Below are positions 25,227 through 34,252 of a stretch of 64,000 nt of DNA, one piece after another. Every line of letters starts with the position of its first letter. Position 1 is the stretch's first letter. Both the position numbers and the translations under genes were made by a program. Below the pieces are notes generated by a model, which was not told the DNA's origin, did not search any database, and saw only the letters and a program-made list of their open reading frames with translations. The stretch comes from Bacteroidia bacterium (GTDB lineage Bacteria > Bacteroidota > Bacteroidia > JADZBD01), in assembly GCA_020852255.1 (NCBI GenBank), contig JADZBD010000007.1:62001-126000 (forward strand), given 5' to 3'.

Positions 25227-26201
25227 ATGGGCCGAAACACCTGCCTCCTGGGAATCCTGGCTTTCTGTTTGTCTCTTAAGGTCAATGGACAGTTTATTGT
25301 AACGCCCGTTCCTCCGGAAACACTTTCGGCTGCCGGCGTAACGACTTTTCGTGAATATTTCCGCGATACGCTGATGAAGCAGGATAGTCTGATGGCGGAA
25401 TACATGTTGAATCACCTGGGCGGCGCTGTGCTCTTCCGCTTCCGGCACAGCCATCATACAGATGAATGGGCATACCGGAAGTTCGCGATTTCTCCCGACA
25501 GTCTCCTTTCTTCTTCTACTATTTATATCACCGAAAACGGGAAAGAGGTGTTGTTCTATGAAAAACTGGTATTTTATAAAAAAAACATGGGTCCACAGGT
25601 AAGCATTACCCGTGAATTCGACCGGGGACTGCATACCATTGACACGATTCCTGCGGATCCTGAATTTATCAACCAGCTGATTCTGACTATTCACAAGGGC
25701 GATACAGTTCGGCGGATCAGAAACCTCCGAAAAGGGAATACGAAACTGTACCTGGTTACAGAAAAAAGGGGAGGGGTGTGGTCCGAAACAGAAAAGATGC
25801 TGACTGTTTACAAACCGGACGGAAATTTCGACAGCCTTGTACATTATAAAGCAGGAAAACTTTTTCAGAGTTATTCGTGGACGGACGTTGATAACAAGAA
25901 GAAGGAAATGAACAATGGATGGCACGAAAACGATAATGGATTGCCCTGGGATCCTCCGCCGCCAGCTGAAAAGATTCGTTATACAAAAAATCCGTTTAGC
26001 AACAGTCCTGTGTTCTCCGAAAAGAAGAGTGCCGGATGTTATGTATGGATTGAGCGCTTTTCAGACGCTTCTTCCGGGAAACCCTTTGTTATTGAGGTGT
26101 TCGACAAGCAGAACCTGCCGGTGCTTAAGATCAATACCATGAACGGCGACAGAATAACGTATGTTTATTCCTACCGGAAGAAAACGTCTTCCGGTAAATG
26201 A
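25227..26201 (+). CDS. Exported protein, function unknown
   Basis: A 324-residue protein with a signal peptide (MGRNTCLLGILAFCLSLKVNG, cleavage after G or Q) and no family I recognise. The mature part is polar, beta-rich and contains several TYVYSYR- and YKAGKLFQSYSW-like strands, as in MORN-like or antitoxin-like YXXG proteins (FDSLVHYKAGKLF). It lacks a sorting domain and transmembrane helices, so the periplasm is the likely site. Its stop codon abuts that of serA in the palindrome TGATCA. Confidence 0.6.
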   Translation: MGRNTCLLGILAFCLSLKVNGQFIVTPVPPETLSAAGVTTFREYFRDTLMKQDSLMAEYMLNHLGGAVLFRFRHSHHTDEWAYRKFAISPDSLLSSSTIYITENGKEVLFYEKLVFYKKNMGPQVSITREFDRGLHTIDTIPADPEFINQLILTIHKGDTVRRIRNLRKGNTKLYLVTEKRGGVWSETEKMLTVYKPDGNFDSLVHYKAGKLFQSYSWTDVDNKKKEMNNGWHENDNGLPWDPPPPAEKIRYTKNPFSNSPVFSEKKSAGCYVWIERFSDASSGKPFVIEVFDKQNLPVLKINTMNGDRITYVYSYRKKTSSGK

Positions 26202-27170
26202 TCAGGAATTCCTCTTTAGTGCTGCAATAATCTTTTCAGCTAATTCCACTCCAATCCTTTCCTGCGCTTCCAGTGTGGCAGCGCCGATATGAGGGGTCAG
26301 TGAAATTTTAGGGTGGGCGAGGAGTGTTGAATTGGGTGTGGGCTCATTCTCAAAAACATCAAGACCGGCTCCGGCCAGATGTCCGGAATCTAAAGCGGCA
26401 AGAAGGTCTTTTTCATCAATTACACCGCCGCGGGAAGCATTCAGCAGAATGGCACCCTTTTTCATTTTTGAGATTTCTTTGGCTGTAATTAGTTTTCCGC
26501 CGGGAACATGCACCGTGATAAAATCGGATTGAGCGTAAAGCTCTTCCAGTGAAATACCGGTAATCTTAACTTTAATGGGAGAACGCTGGTAAATATCCAC
26601 GTTGATTTCTGCCTCCGGAACAAACGGATCGTGTGCTACCACTTTCATCCCGCAACCCAGGGCCAATCGCGCTACCGCCTGTCCGATACGCCCCAACCCG
26701 ATAATCCCGATCGTTTTATCTCTTATTTCAATTCCACCGGCATAGCTTTTTTTCAACGCATCGAATTTCACGGAACCTTCTGACGTCATTTTTCGGTTGG
26801 CATCATGCAAAAAGCGAACCAGTCCTAGTAAATGCCCCATCACCAGTTCCGCAACCGAATTCGAGGATGCAGCCGGTGTGTTGATCACCTCAATGCCTTT
26901 ACCCCTGGCATACTCCACATCAATATTGTCCATGCCCACACCGCCACGGCCAATCACTTTTAGTCCCGGACAGGCATCAATGATATCTTTACGTACTTTG
27001 GTTGCGGACCGAACCGTAAGCGCCACATAATCTTCCTTGTTCAGGGTGTCTGCCAATTTTTCCTGTGCCACTTTTTCTGTGATCACCTCGAATCCTGCCT
27101 TTTCCAACAATGCTTTCCCGGTTGCATCAATCCCGTCATTGGCTAAAATCTTCTTCGCGCTCATTTCCAA
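26202..27170 (-). CDS. serA: D-3-phosphoglycerate dehydrogenase (D-2-hydroxyacid dehydrogenase)
   Basis: NAD-dependent enzyme for the first step of serine synthesis, 3-phosphoglycerate to 3-phosphohydroxypyruvate. Seen: substrate loop GRGGVGMDNIDVEYA, NAD site GIIGLGRIGQAVARLAL, the region LNASRGGVIDEKDLLAAL, and the catalytic histidine in TPHIGAATLEAQ. At 322 residues it has no ACT domain, so it is the short form, not inhibited by serine through ACT. An ATG two codons in (27164) is an alternative start. It lies six bases after serC and is surely co-transcribed with it. Confidence 0.93.
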   Translation of the reverse strand: MEMSAKKILANDGIDATGKALLEKAGFEVITEKVAQEKLADTLNKEDYVALTVRSATKVRKDIIDACPGLKVIGRGGVGMDNIDVEYARGKGIEVINTPAASSNSVAELVMGHLLGLVRFLHDANRKMTSEGSVKFDALKKSYAGGIEIRDKTIGIIGLGRIGQAVARLALGCGMKVVAHDPFVPEAEINVDIYQRSPIKVKITGISLEELYAQSDFITVHVPGGKLITAKEISKMKKGAILLNASRGGVIDEKDLLAALDSGHLAGAGLDVFENEPTPNSTLLAHPKISLTPHIGAATLEAQERIGVELAEKIIAALKRNS

Positions 27171-27176
27171 CGTTTT

Positions 27177-28250
27177 TTAACTGAATTTCTTTTCAAATTC
27201 CTGCATCACTGCCACGAGTGCTTTTACACTTTCCAGTGGCAGGGCATTGTAAAGTGATGCTCTGTATCCACCCACATCCCGGTGCCCGCGTAATCCGCTG
27301 ATCCCTGCGTCCTTCCACATCTTGTCAAACTCCGGCTCTTTACTCGGATCATTCATAATGAAAGTCACGTTCATATTCGACCGGTCTTCGCGCTCTGTGG
27401 TGCCGCGGAATAAATTGTTTCTGTCAATCTCATCATACAGCACCCGCGCTTTCTCATTGTTCAGGCTTTCGATCCACTCTATGCCTCCGTTTTTCTTAAG
27501 CCATTGAAGAGTGAGTAAGCTAACATAGATCGGAAACACCGGCGGAGTATTGTACATCGACCCGCTTTTAATATGCACCTGGTAATCCATCATACTAAGC
27601 ATCTTTCGGCCGGTCTTCCCAAGGACGCGCTTATCTAATGCTACCATGGTGGCCCCTGCCGGCCCCATATTCTTTTGTGCTCCGGCGTAGATCAGGGCAA
27701 ATTGTTTTCCGTCTACCTTCCGGCTGAATATGTCCGATGACATATCACAAACAACCGGAACCCTGCTGATCGGAAATTTTCGCATTTGGGTACCGTAGAT
27801 CGTATTATTGGAAGTGATGTGAAAATAATCAATGTCGCCGGGAATACCGTACGTCTTGGGAATGTAGGAAAATTGTTTATCCTCAGAGGAAGCCAGTACT
27901 TTCACATTGCCAATTAATTTGGCTTCTTTGATTGCCTTACCTGCCCATACTCCGGTGTTCAGATAACCGGCCGTTCCGTCCGTCCGGAGTAGATTATAGG
28001 GAACCATGGCGAATTGCATACTCGCACCTCCTCCCAGGAATAACACCTCATAATTATCGTCCAGTAGCAATAACTCCTTTACCAACTGGCGGGCTTCGTC
28101 CATTACCTTCTCGTAATTTTTACTCCGGTGTGAAATTTCCAACAAGGAAAGGCGGAGATGATCAAAATTTAGGCAGGCCTCCGCTGCCTGTTTCAGCACC
28201 TCCGCAGGTAGGATGCCCGGACCTGCGCTGAAATTGTGCACTTTGCTCAT
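27177..28250 (-). CDS. serC: Phosphoserine aminotransferase
   Basis: A 357-residue PLP enzyme, converts 3-phosphohydroxypyruvate and glutamate to phosphoserine; also acts in pyridoxal phosphate synthesis. Family marks: HNFSAGPGILPAEVL, FLGGGASMQFAMVPYNL, the PLP lysine in YAGAQKNMGPAG, and GLRGHRDVGGYRASLYNA near the end. First gene of serC-serA, preceded by the -7 box TAATTTCG. No serB phosphatase is present in the window. Confidence 0.96.
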   Translation of the reverse strand: MSKVHNFSAGPGILPAEVLKQAAEACLNFDHLRLSLLEISHRSKNYEKVMDEARQLVKELLLLDDNYEVLFLGGGASMQFAMVPYNLLRTDGTAGYLNTGVWAGKAIKEAKLIGNVKVLASSEDKQFSYIPKTYGIPGDIDYFHITSNNTIYGTQMRKFPISRVPVVCDMSSDIFSRKVDGKQFALIYAGAQKNMGPAGATMVALDKRVLGKTGRKMLSMMDYQVHIKSGSMYNTPPVFPIYVSLLTLQWLKKNGGIEWIESLNNEKARVLYDEIDRNNLFRGTTEREDRSNMNVTFIMNDPSKEPEFDKMWKDAGISGLRGHRDVGGYRASLYNALPLESVKALVAVMQEFEKKFS

Positions 28251-28278
28251 AAGGTTAATCGTGTGTTAAAATTCAAAC

Positions 28279-28286
28279 CGAAATTA
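28279..28286 (-). promoter_or_regulatory. -7 box TAATTTCG for serC-serA
   Basis: TAnnTTCG on the minus strand, 28 bases before the serC ATG at 28250. Confidence 0.5.
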
Positions 28287-28365
28287 GTAAGAATAGGGAT
28301 TCTTAACCGGGATAAAAGAGGAAATCTGAAAACAGCAAGTGGCTCAAAAACAGCTTGTTATAAAG

Positions 28366-29274
28366 TTATTTTGGAGCATTGGGATTCGGGCTGCTGTCGG
28401 GCATATTGTGGTCTCCTTCCTTTCCCGTTTTCTCATTTCGAACATCCGGATCACGCAGCATTTTCCACTTACCCTTTTCCCAGGTAAAGCCGTCAATGGC
28501 AAGGGTGGGTCCATAGTCGCTGAACACTCCTTTTCTGGAAGAATCGGTCGGACCGAGCACATCATAGACGATCATGCTTTCCTTTTCATGCCACTTCAGA
28601 GTCATATACACTCCCTGCTTGTATTCAAAAATCTGCCGTTTGTTATACACTCTGATCTTCTTGTAAGGATTAATCTCCTTTTCAGTTTCGATAACCGCTT
28701 CCCCGAAAAGCGGAAGCCCCCCGGAGGTGAATAGTAATGTTTCTATCAGTTTTTTCTGCGTAATACGATCGTTCCCATCCCATCCCAGCAAAGTGTAAAT
28801 TTTTTTCTTTTTTACTTTTGTGACAATGATGGTGCTGTAGAAAGCGCCATACCATTTTTTTGCATCCAGGGTTTGCTGTTCGGGATTACGGATTTCATCT
28901 GACTTATCCGTTAGTTCAAATACATCCCAGTGCTTTTTCTTCGAATTGTAATGTTGAAGATATCCGTAGTACCGGAACGTTTTGTCATCCAACTGAACCG
29001 CCCAGTTATAAATCCTCAGTTCGTGGTCGGGAGAAATAACAAGCATTCTGAATTTCCTGAGCGAATCGAATGCGAATTCCGCGCTTTTCGGATCCTGAAG
29101 TGCACGTTCCACAAGATCCGTAAGGCGTGCGTTGAGGATGAGCTTTTCTGCATCATCGTTCGCACGAAGTGATGCTCTTACGACCACGGCCATGCTGTCT
29201 TCCAGCGTACGCAGATCCTGCCCCCGGGCGGAAAGCAATAACAACAATGAAAGACAAAAAGCCGTACTTCGCAT
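28366..29274 (-). CDS. Exported protein conserved in Bacteroidota, function unknown
   Basis: 302 residues. The ATG at 29274 gives the signal peptide MRSTAFCLSLLLLLSARGQ; the longer frame from 29301 starts at the exact TAACTTTG -7 box and is rejected. The mature protein is beta-rich with an NWAVQLDDKTFRYYGYLQHY segment and KIYTLLGWDGNDRITQKKLIE, a pattern I associate with conserved unassigned exported proteins of this phylum. No catalytic motif, lipobox or sorting domain. It is the third gene of the minus-strand block but is separated from serC by 115 bases and has its own promoter. Confidence 0.65.
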   Translation of the reverse strand: MRSTAFCLSLLLLLSARGQDLRTLEDSMAVVVRASLRANDDAEKLILNARLTDLVERALQDPKSAEFAFDSLRKFRMLVISPDHELRIYNWAVQLDDKTFRYYGYLQHYNSKKKHWDVFELTDKSDEIRNPEQQTLDAKKWYGAFYSTIIVTKVKKKKIYTLLGWDGNDRITQKKLIETLLFTSGGLPLFGEAVIETEKEINPYKKIRVYNKRQIFEYKQGVYMTLKWHEKESMIVYDVLGPTDSSRKGVFSDYGPTLAIDGFTWEKGKWKMLRDPDVRNEKTGKEGDHNMPDSSPNPNAPK

Positions 29275-29298
29275 GGGGACAATACGCAAGGAGAATGC

Positions 29299-29306
29299 CA
29301 AAGTTA
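29299..29306 (-). promoter_or_regulatory. -7 box TAACTTTG for the exported protein at 29274
   Basis: Exact TAnnTTTG on the minus strand, 24 bases before the ATG at 29274. Confidence 0.55.
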
Positions 29307-29417
29307 CGGGGAGTTTCGGGATTTATTGTTTTTTTTAGGGAGAATGTCTCTGCCGCCAGAGGCAGAGGTCCGGCAGAAAGAATGCTTCCAGACGGAGCGT
29401 TCTGCCTTCAAATGAAG

Positions 29418-29425
29418 TAAATTCG
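29418..29425 (+). promoter_or_regulatory. -7 box TAAATTCG for the acyl-CoA reductase gene
   Basis: TAnnTTCG then CAGC and ATG, the same end as at 13142. A near-leaderless message is predicted. Confidence 0.5.
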
Positions 29426-29429
29426 CAGC

Positions 29430-30425
29430 ATGCAGGAAGCGCTTTCGGTATGGGGAGCCCAATTGCGGCAAGCAGATTTTCCGGGGGAAGCGCTCCTCAC
29501 GAACGCCTATGCATCCAATGGTTGGTTCACCTCCACCGAAATCAAGCGGGCAATTGCTGCGATCGCTGAAATGCTGGAGCCAGGTACAATGGAAAAATGG
29601 CTGAAGCCTTACACTTTTCCGGTGGCTGTGCCCAAAACGATTGCTGTTATTCTGGCGGGAAATATTCCACTGGTTGGATTTCACGATATTCTTTGTGTGC
29701 TGGTGTCTGGTCACAGGGCAATGGTAAAAATGTCGTCTGCCGATGCCGTGTTGCTTCCGGCCGTTCTTGACCTGCTGGAAAACGCCGACCCGGCGCTGCG
29801 GAAGCGTATCCTGCTGGTGGAAGGGAAAATGACCGGATTCGATGCGGTTATCGCTACAGGCAGCAACAACAGTGCAAGATATTTCGAATATTATTTTGGT
29901 AAGTACCCTCATCTTTTTCGACGTAACCGTACTTCCGTGGCTGTGCTGGATGGAAATGAGTCCGGAAGGGATCTTGCAGCACTGGGGAATGATATCTTTT
30001 CATATTACGGACTTGGATGCAGGAACGTAACGAAACTTTACATACCTGAAGAGTATGATCTTAATCGGTTTTTTGAAGCGATGTATCCTTTTCGGGATGT
30101 TCTGCTCAATAAGAAATACGGAAATAATTATGATTACTACCGTGCCCTGTATCTTATGAACAGTTCCTCCATACTGGATAACAATTTTCTCCTCCTCAAG
30201 GAGGATGCAGGGCTGCATTCGCCGCCTGCTGTACTCTATTATGAAAGGTACCGGAACATCGCTTCCCTGGAGGATAAACTGCGTATGTTGGAAGAATCTA
30301 TTCAGTGTATCGTAGGATCCGTAAACGTTTTAGGTCGTAATATACCATTCGGGTCCGCCCAACGCCCGGCACCGTGGAACTATGCTGACGGTGAAGACAC
30401 GCTCCGTTTTCTGGCTGCAGTTTAA
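29430..30425 (+). CDS. LuxC-family acyl-CoA reductase
   Basis: A 331-residue member of the LuxC branch of aldehyde dehydrogenases, which reduce fatty acyl thioesters to aldehydes. Seen: VPKTIAVILAGNIPLVGFHD (cofactor region), MVKMSSADAVLLP, TGSNNSARYFEYYFG, and the putative nucleophile cysteine in YYGLGCRNVTKLYI. Bacterial luciferase genes are absent, so its role is lipid metabolism. In many Bacteroidota a homologue sits beside serC and serA with a ferredoxin gene; here the serine genes are near, but the ferredoxin is absent and an exported-protein gene stands between. Aldehyde use (for example ether or plasmalogen-type lipids) is a guess. Confidence 0.82.
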   Translation: MQEALSVWGAQLRQADFPGEALLTNAYASNGWFTSTEIKRAIAAIAEMLEPGTMEKWLKPYTFPVAVPKTIAVILAGNIPLVGFHDILCVLVSGHRAMVKMSSADAVLLPAVLDLLENADPALRKRILLVEGKMTGFDAVIATGSNNSARYFEYYFGKYPHLFRRNRTSVAVLDGNESGRDLAALGNDIFSYYGLGCRNVTKLYIPEEYDLNRFFEAMYPFRDVLLNKKYGNNYDYYRALYLMNSSSILDNNFLLLKEDAGLHSPPAVLYYERYRNIASLEDKLRMLEESIQCIVGSVNVLGRNIPFGSAQRPAPWNYADGEDTLRFLAAV

Positions 30426-30462
30426 GTTAATTTGCTTATATTTATTCCTCAAATTCTCATCT

Positions 30463-33099
30463 ATGAGACGTTTCGTTCTTGTACTTCTTCTTTGCTCAGC
30501 CGGACTGATCCGGGCCCAGATATTCTGGACGGAAACTTTTGGTAATGGATGCACACAGGGTACTGCAGCAAATGGTCTTGTTACCACCAATGGAACATGG
30601 ACACAAACCAATTTTATCAATGATCCGGAGTCGAATGAATGGTATGTAAGTTCCTGCGAAGCCGGTATGGGTTTGAACAATTGCGGAGATGGCTGCCTGA
30701 GTAATCCGGCTTTGTTGAACCGAACGCTGCACATTGGTGCCAACGACGGCTGGACTCCTACTGATCCGGGAGCGGCTTACAATGCCGGCGGCTTTTGCGG
30801 TGTGCTTTTTTGTGTGGCGGCCGATAAACGGGTGGAATCACCGGTGATTAACTGCACCGGATATACTAATATCCAGCTGAATTTTCTGTATCTCGAAGGC
30901 GGACAGGCCAGCACGGACAATATGACGGTCTGGTATTACGACGGCGTATCGTGGTCGCAACTCACCGATCCGGGGAAAACGCTGACAAATTGTGTGGGCG
31001 GCCAGGGTCGCTGGGCAGCTGTACCGGTTATTAATCTGCCGGTTTCTGCAAATAATAACCCGAATGTGAAGATTGGCTTCCGTTGGACGAACAACGATGA
31101 CGGTGTGGGAACGGATCCTTCGACGGCCATTGATGATATTACCCTTTCTGTTGTCAGCGGATCCCCACCCGTAGCAGCTTTTACTACCTCAAACAACACT
31201 ATCTGTGCAGGTTCCTGCATTAATTTTACGGATAACAGCACCAACACACCCACGGCATGGTCCTGGTTGTTTCCCGGAGGCACACCCGCCAGTTCAAATT
31301 CCCAGAATCCCAATAATGTTTGCTACAACACGGCCGGATCATATACGGTTACGCTTACTGCCACCAATGCGAACGGAAGTAATTCCACCACGCAGGTGAT
31401 TACCGTTAATCCCATCCCTACCATTACCGTTTCGCCCTCTAATCCCACGTATTGTACGGGAGGTAATGCTTCGCTCACTGCGTCGGGAGCAACGAGCTAC
31501 AATTGGTCGCCGGCTACCGGACTTTCCTGTACAACGTGTGCAAACCCAACCACGAATGTTACTACTACCACTACCTATACCGTAACGGGCACTGGTCCCG
31601 GTAACTGCACTTCAACCACTACCGTCACGGTAACCGTCACGCCAAGTCTTGTGGGTACCGCGTCTGCAAATCCTTCAAGCATATGCTTTGGGGATTCTAC
31701 GTTGCTGAGCGGAGGCGGCGGAACCAATTATTCCTGGACGCCAACCGCTTCTGTTTCCTGCGGCACGTGTCAAAACACTTATGCTACTCCAACTACCACC
31801 ACCACCTACACAGTGGCGGTTTCCGGCGGAACCTGTCCGACTGTGACAGCCACCGTAACGGTCACTGTGAATCCGCTTCCCACGGTTAGTGTATCGCCTC
31901 CTGCGCCGGCCTTTTGCCAGGGTGGCAATGCTCCACTCACTGCTTCAGGAGCGAATGCCTGGTTGTGGAGCCCCGCTACCGGTCTTTCATGCACCACTTG
32001 CGCAAATCCCCTGGCCAATCCTACCGCTACCACAACGTATACCGTAATAGGAACGGGTGCTGGTAACTGCACTTCAAGTGCTACTGTTACCGTCACGGTG
32101 AATCCTCTCCCTACGGTATCGGTTACTCCTCCGTCTGCAACAATCTGCGCAGGAAATAATATAGGTCTCACCGTTACCGGTGGTCAGACTTATGCCTGGG
32201 CACCTGGCACAGGGCTTTCCTGCACCACTTGTGCTAATCCTACTGCCTCGCCAACAGCCAGTACTACTTACACTGTTACCGTAACTGATGCCAACGGTTG
32301 TACCAACACTGCTGCGGTTCCCATCACAGTGAACCCCTGTGCACCTCCGGTAGCAGCCATCACCGCTTCCGCTACTGCTGTTTGTATGCCGGGATGTATT
32401 ACCTTTTCTGATAACAGCACCAATAGTCCTACTTCCTGGTCATGGACTTTCCAGGGCGGAACGCCGGCAACTTCAACCCAGCAGAATCCCGGACAGGTAT
32501 GCTGGACAGCGGCAGGAACTTACCTGGTGACACTGATCGTATCCAACGCGAATGGAACAGACACTACCTCACAAAGTATTACAGTAAATCCAATGCCCAC
32601 GGCCACCACGGGACCAGACGTTACGATTCCTATTGGAGGAAGTACGGTGCTGCCAGTGGGCGGAGGAACAAGCTATACCTGGTCACCGGCAACCGGATTG
32701 AGTTGTACCGCCTGCCCGAATCCTACCGCATCACCTACAGTAACAACAACCTATTGCGTAACAGTTACCGATGCGAATGGATGTACCGATGATTCCTGCA
32801 TGACGGTTTTCGTGGACCAGAATTGTCCGGAAGTTTTTCTTCCTACTGGATTCAGTCCCGACGGTGACGGCAAGAATGACGAATTTTATCCCATCATACC
32901 CTGTTTCGAAAGTATGTGGCTGGCGGTATATGACCGTTGGGGTGAGAAGATTTTTGAATCAGATGATCCTGGGAAAAAGTGGGATGGTACATTTCGTGGT
33001 GCTCCGCTGGACGCCGCTGTTTTTGTGTATTATTTCCACTACCGGCAGTTAAACGGCAAGGATGAAAAGCTAAAGGGGAATGTTACGCTGGTCAGATAA
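30463..33099 (+). CDS. Surface PKD/Ig-like repeat protein with T9SS type B C-terminal domain
   Basis: An 878-residue exported protein. The ATG at 30463 gives MRRFVLVLLLCSAGLIRAQ; the frame from 30382 adds no signal. The first 230 residues form a jelly-roll-like, cysteine-rich domain (TWTQTNFINDP, CVAADKRVESPVINCTGYTN). A PKD domain (PPVAAFTTSNNTICAGSC) follows, then four Ig-like units of about 77 residues, a second PKD domain (PPVAAITASATAVC) and a fifth unit. The units share SPATGLSCTTCANP and TTTTTYTV. The last 90 residues (FLPTGFSPDGDGKNDEFYP through KLKGNVTLVR) are the gliding-motility-associated type B sorting domain. It is predicted to be a T9SS surface adhesin and lies directly before a PorP/SprF gene, its likely partner. 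Confidence 0.88.
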   Translation: MRRFVLVLLLCSAGLIRAQIFWTETFGNGCTQGTAANGLVTTNGTWTQTNFINDPESNEWYVSSCEAGMGLNNCGDGCLSNPALLNRTLHIGANDGWTPTDPGAAYNAGGFCGVLFCVAADKRVESPVINCTGYTNIQLNFLYLEGGQASTDNMTVWYYDGVSWSQLTDPGKTLTNCVGGQGRWAAVPVINLPVSANNNPNVKIGFRWTNNDDGVGTDPSTAIDDITLSVVSGSPPVAAFTTSNNTICAGSCINFTDNSTNTPTAWSWLFPGGTPASSNSQNPNNVCYNTAGSYTVTLTATNANGSNSTTQVITVNPIPTITVSPSNPTYCTGGNASLTASGATSYNWSPATGLSCTTCANPTTNVTTTTTYTVTGTGPGNCTSTTTVTVTVTPSLVGTASANPSSICFGDSTLLSGGGGTNYSWTPTASVSCGTCQNTYATPTTTTTYTVAVSGGTCPTVTATVTVTVNPLPTVSVSPPAPAFCQGGNAPLTASGANAWLWSPATGLSCTTCANPLANPTATTTYTVIGTGAGNCTSSATVTVTVNPLPTVSVTPPSATICAGNNIGLTVTGGQTYAWAPGTGLSCTTCANPTASPTASTTYTVTVTDANGCTNTAAVPITVNPCAPPVAAITASATAVCMPGCITFSDNSTNSPTSWSWTFQGGTPATSTQQNPGQVCWTAAGTYLVTLIVSNANGTDTTSQSITVNPMPTATTGPDVTIPIGGSTVLPVGGGTSYTWSPATGLSCTACPNPTASPTVTTTYCVTVTDANGCTDDSCMTVFVDQNCPEVFLPTGFSPDGDGKNDEFYPIIPCFESMWLAVYDRWGEKIFESDDPGKKWDGTFRGAPLDAAVFVYYFHYRQLNGKDEKLKGNVTLVR
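31408..32820 (+). repeat. Tandem Ig-like repeats within the surface protein gene
   Basis: Units of roughly 230 bases start near 31408, 31642, 31868 and 32100; a fifth starts near 32587 after an inserted PKD domain. At DNA level the segments coding for SCTTCANP and TTTYTV are nearly identical between units 1, 3 and 4, so copy number may change by recombination. Confidence 0.75.
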
Positions 33100-33156
33100 A
33101 CGGATCAATGAAGGAATGATCAAAATATAAAATTGAATATAACGGATAACCTAAAC

Positions 33157-34182
33157 ATGAAACACCTCTATTACATTGCGGCACTACTTCTGTTTGGGGC
33201 GGCCTCTGCCCAGGACATACATTTCTCGCAATTTACCCTGACACCACTTCAGCTGAATCCGGCATCAGCCGGCGGGCTCACAGGGATTCAGGCGAGTGTG
33301 AATTACAAGTCGCAATGGGGCAGCGTGGGCTATCCTTACCGGACCTATTCTGCCTCTCTGGATGTGGCAATAGGTCATAAAAAGGAAAAGAAAAAAGGTT
33401 TTTTCGGACTTGGGATATTTTTTTACAACGATAAGGCCGGGGATGCATCCATGAGTACCCTGCAGGGAAATCTAAATGCTGCCTATCATCTTCGCCTGAG
33501 TGAAAGAAGTATGCTGAGTGCGGGCGCCTATTATGGATTTGCACAACGGAGCGCCTCATTCGGAGCACTGAAGTGGGAGTCTCAGTATGTGAACGGCAGT
33601 TACGCTGCATCGAATCCCAGCGGAGAACCGGGGGGTAATGCCTTCATGCAGCAGGATCTGGGAGCAGGAATATTCTGGACGTTGAGAAAAGGCGATATGT
33701 ATATGACATCGAATGATCATGTGCATATAGATGCCGGTGTTGCCTACTTTCATATCCTTCCCATGGTCAATGCATTTGGCGGATCTGGCGATGTGCTTTA
33801 TTCCAAGTATGTTGGACATTTCTGGATGTCGAAAGGAATTAAAAATTCCCGGCTCGCACTGCAGCCCTCTGTTCTCTTCTTTATGCAGGGGCCTCAGACT
33901 GAACTCAATTTCGGACTGGATGTAAAATACCAGGTGAAGGAAAATTCTAAAGTAACCGGATATGAAAAAGGAACTTCTGTTTATCTCGGTTTACATCACC
34001 GCCTGATGGATGCGGTAGTGATCAATGCGATGTATGAATATGATTCATTTACAGTCGGTCTGTCCTACGATGTGAATGTTTCGGAGCTTACCAATGCTAC
34101 ATTTGGCAGAGGAGGACTGGAAGTAGCTCTCAGATACAGAGATCCTTTCTCCTATCTTTGGAAAAACAGCAGCAGGCATTAA
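33157..34182 (+). CDS. PorP/SprF-family T9SS outer-membrane protein
   Basis: A 341-residue outer-membrane beta-barrel of the PorP/SprF family. Signal peptide MKHLYYIAALLLFGAASAQ, then the diagnostic start DIHFSQFTLTPLQLNPASAGG, then VNYKSQWGSVGYPYRTYSAS and glycine/aromatic strands. The family binds PorE and tethers type B-sorted proteins to the cell surface; genomes usually hold several, each next to its own adhesin. The upstream PKD protein with a type B domain fits this pairing exactly. The ATG at 33157 was preferred over 33133 since it begins the signal peptide. Confidence 0.93.
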   Translation: MKHLYYIAALLLFGAASAQDIHFSQFTLTPLQLNPASAGGLTGIQASVNYKSQWGSVGYPYRTYSASLDVAIGHKKEKKKGFFGLGIFFYNDKAGDASMSTLQGNLNAAYHLRLSERSMLSAGAYYGFAQRSASFGALKWESQYVNGSYAASNPSGEPGGNAFMQQDLGAGIFWTLRKGDMYMTSNDHVHIDAGVAYFHILPMVNAFGGSGDVLYSKYVGHFWMSKGIKNSRLALQPSVLFFMQGPQTELNFGLDVKYQVKENSKVTGYEKGTSVYLGLHHRLMDAVVINAMYEYDSFTVGLSYDVNVSELTNATFGRGGLEVALRYRDPFSYLWKNSSRH

Positions 34183-34252
34183 TTATGGCATTGTTTTTGA
34201 ATATCAGTTAATATTATACCGAAAGACCGGTCAAACCCAAAACCTCTCACTG

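Noticed and set aside
34225-34232. Palindrome GACCGGTC as an operator
   Set aside because: Only eight bases, single copy, no regulator gene nearby; too weak to call.
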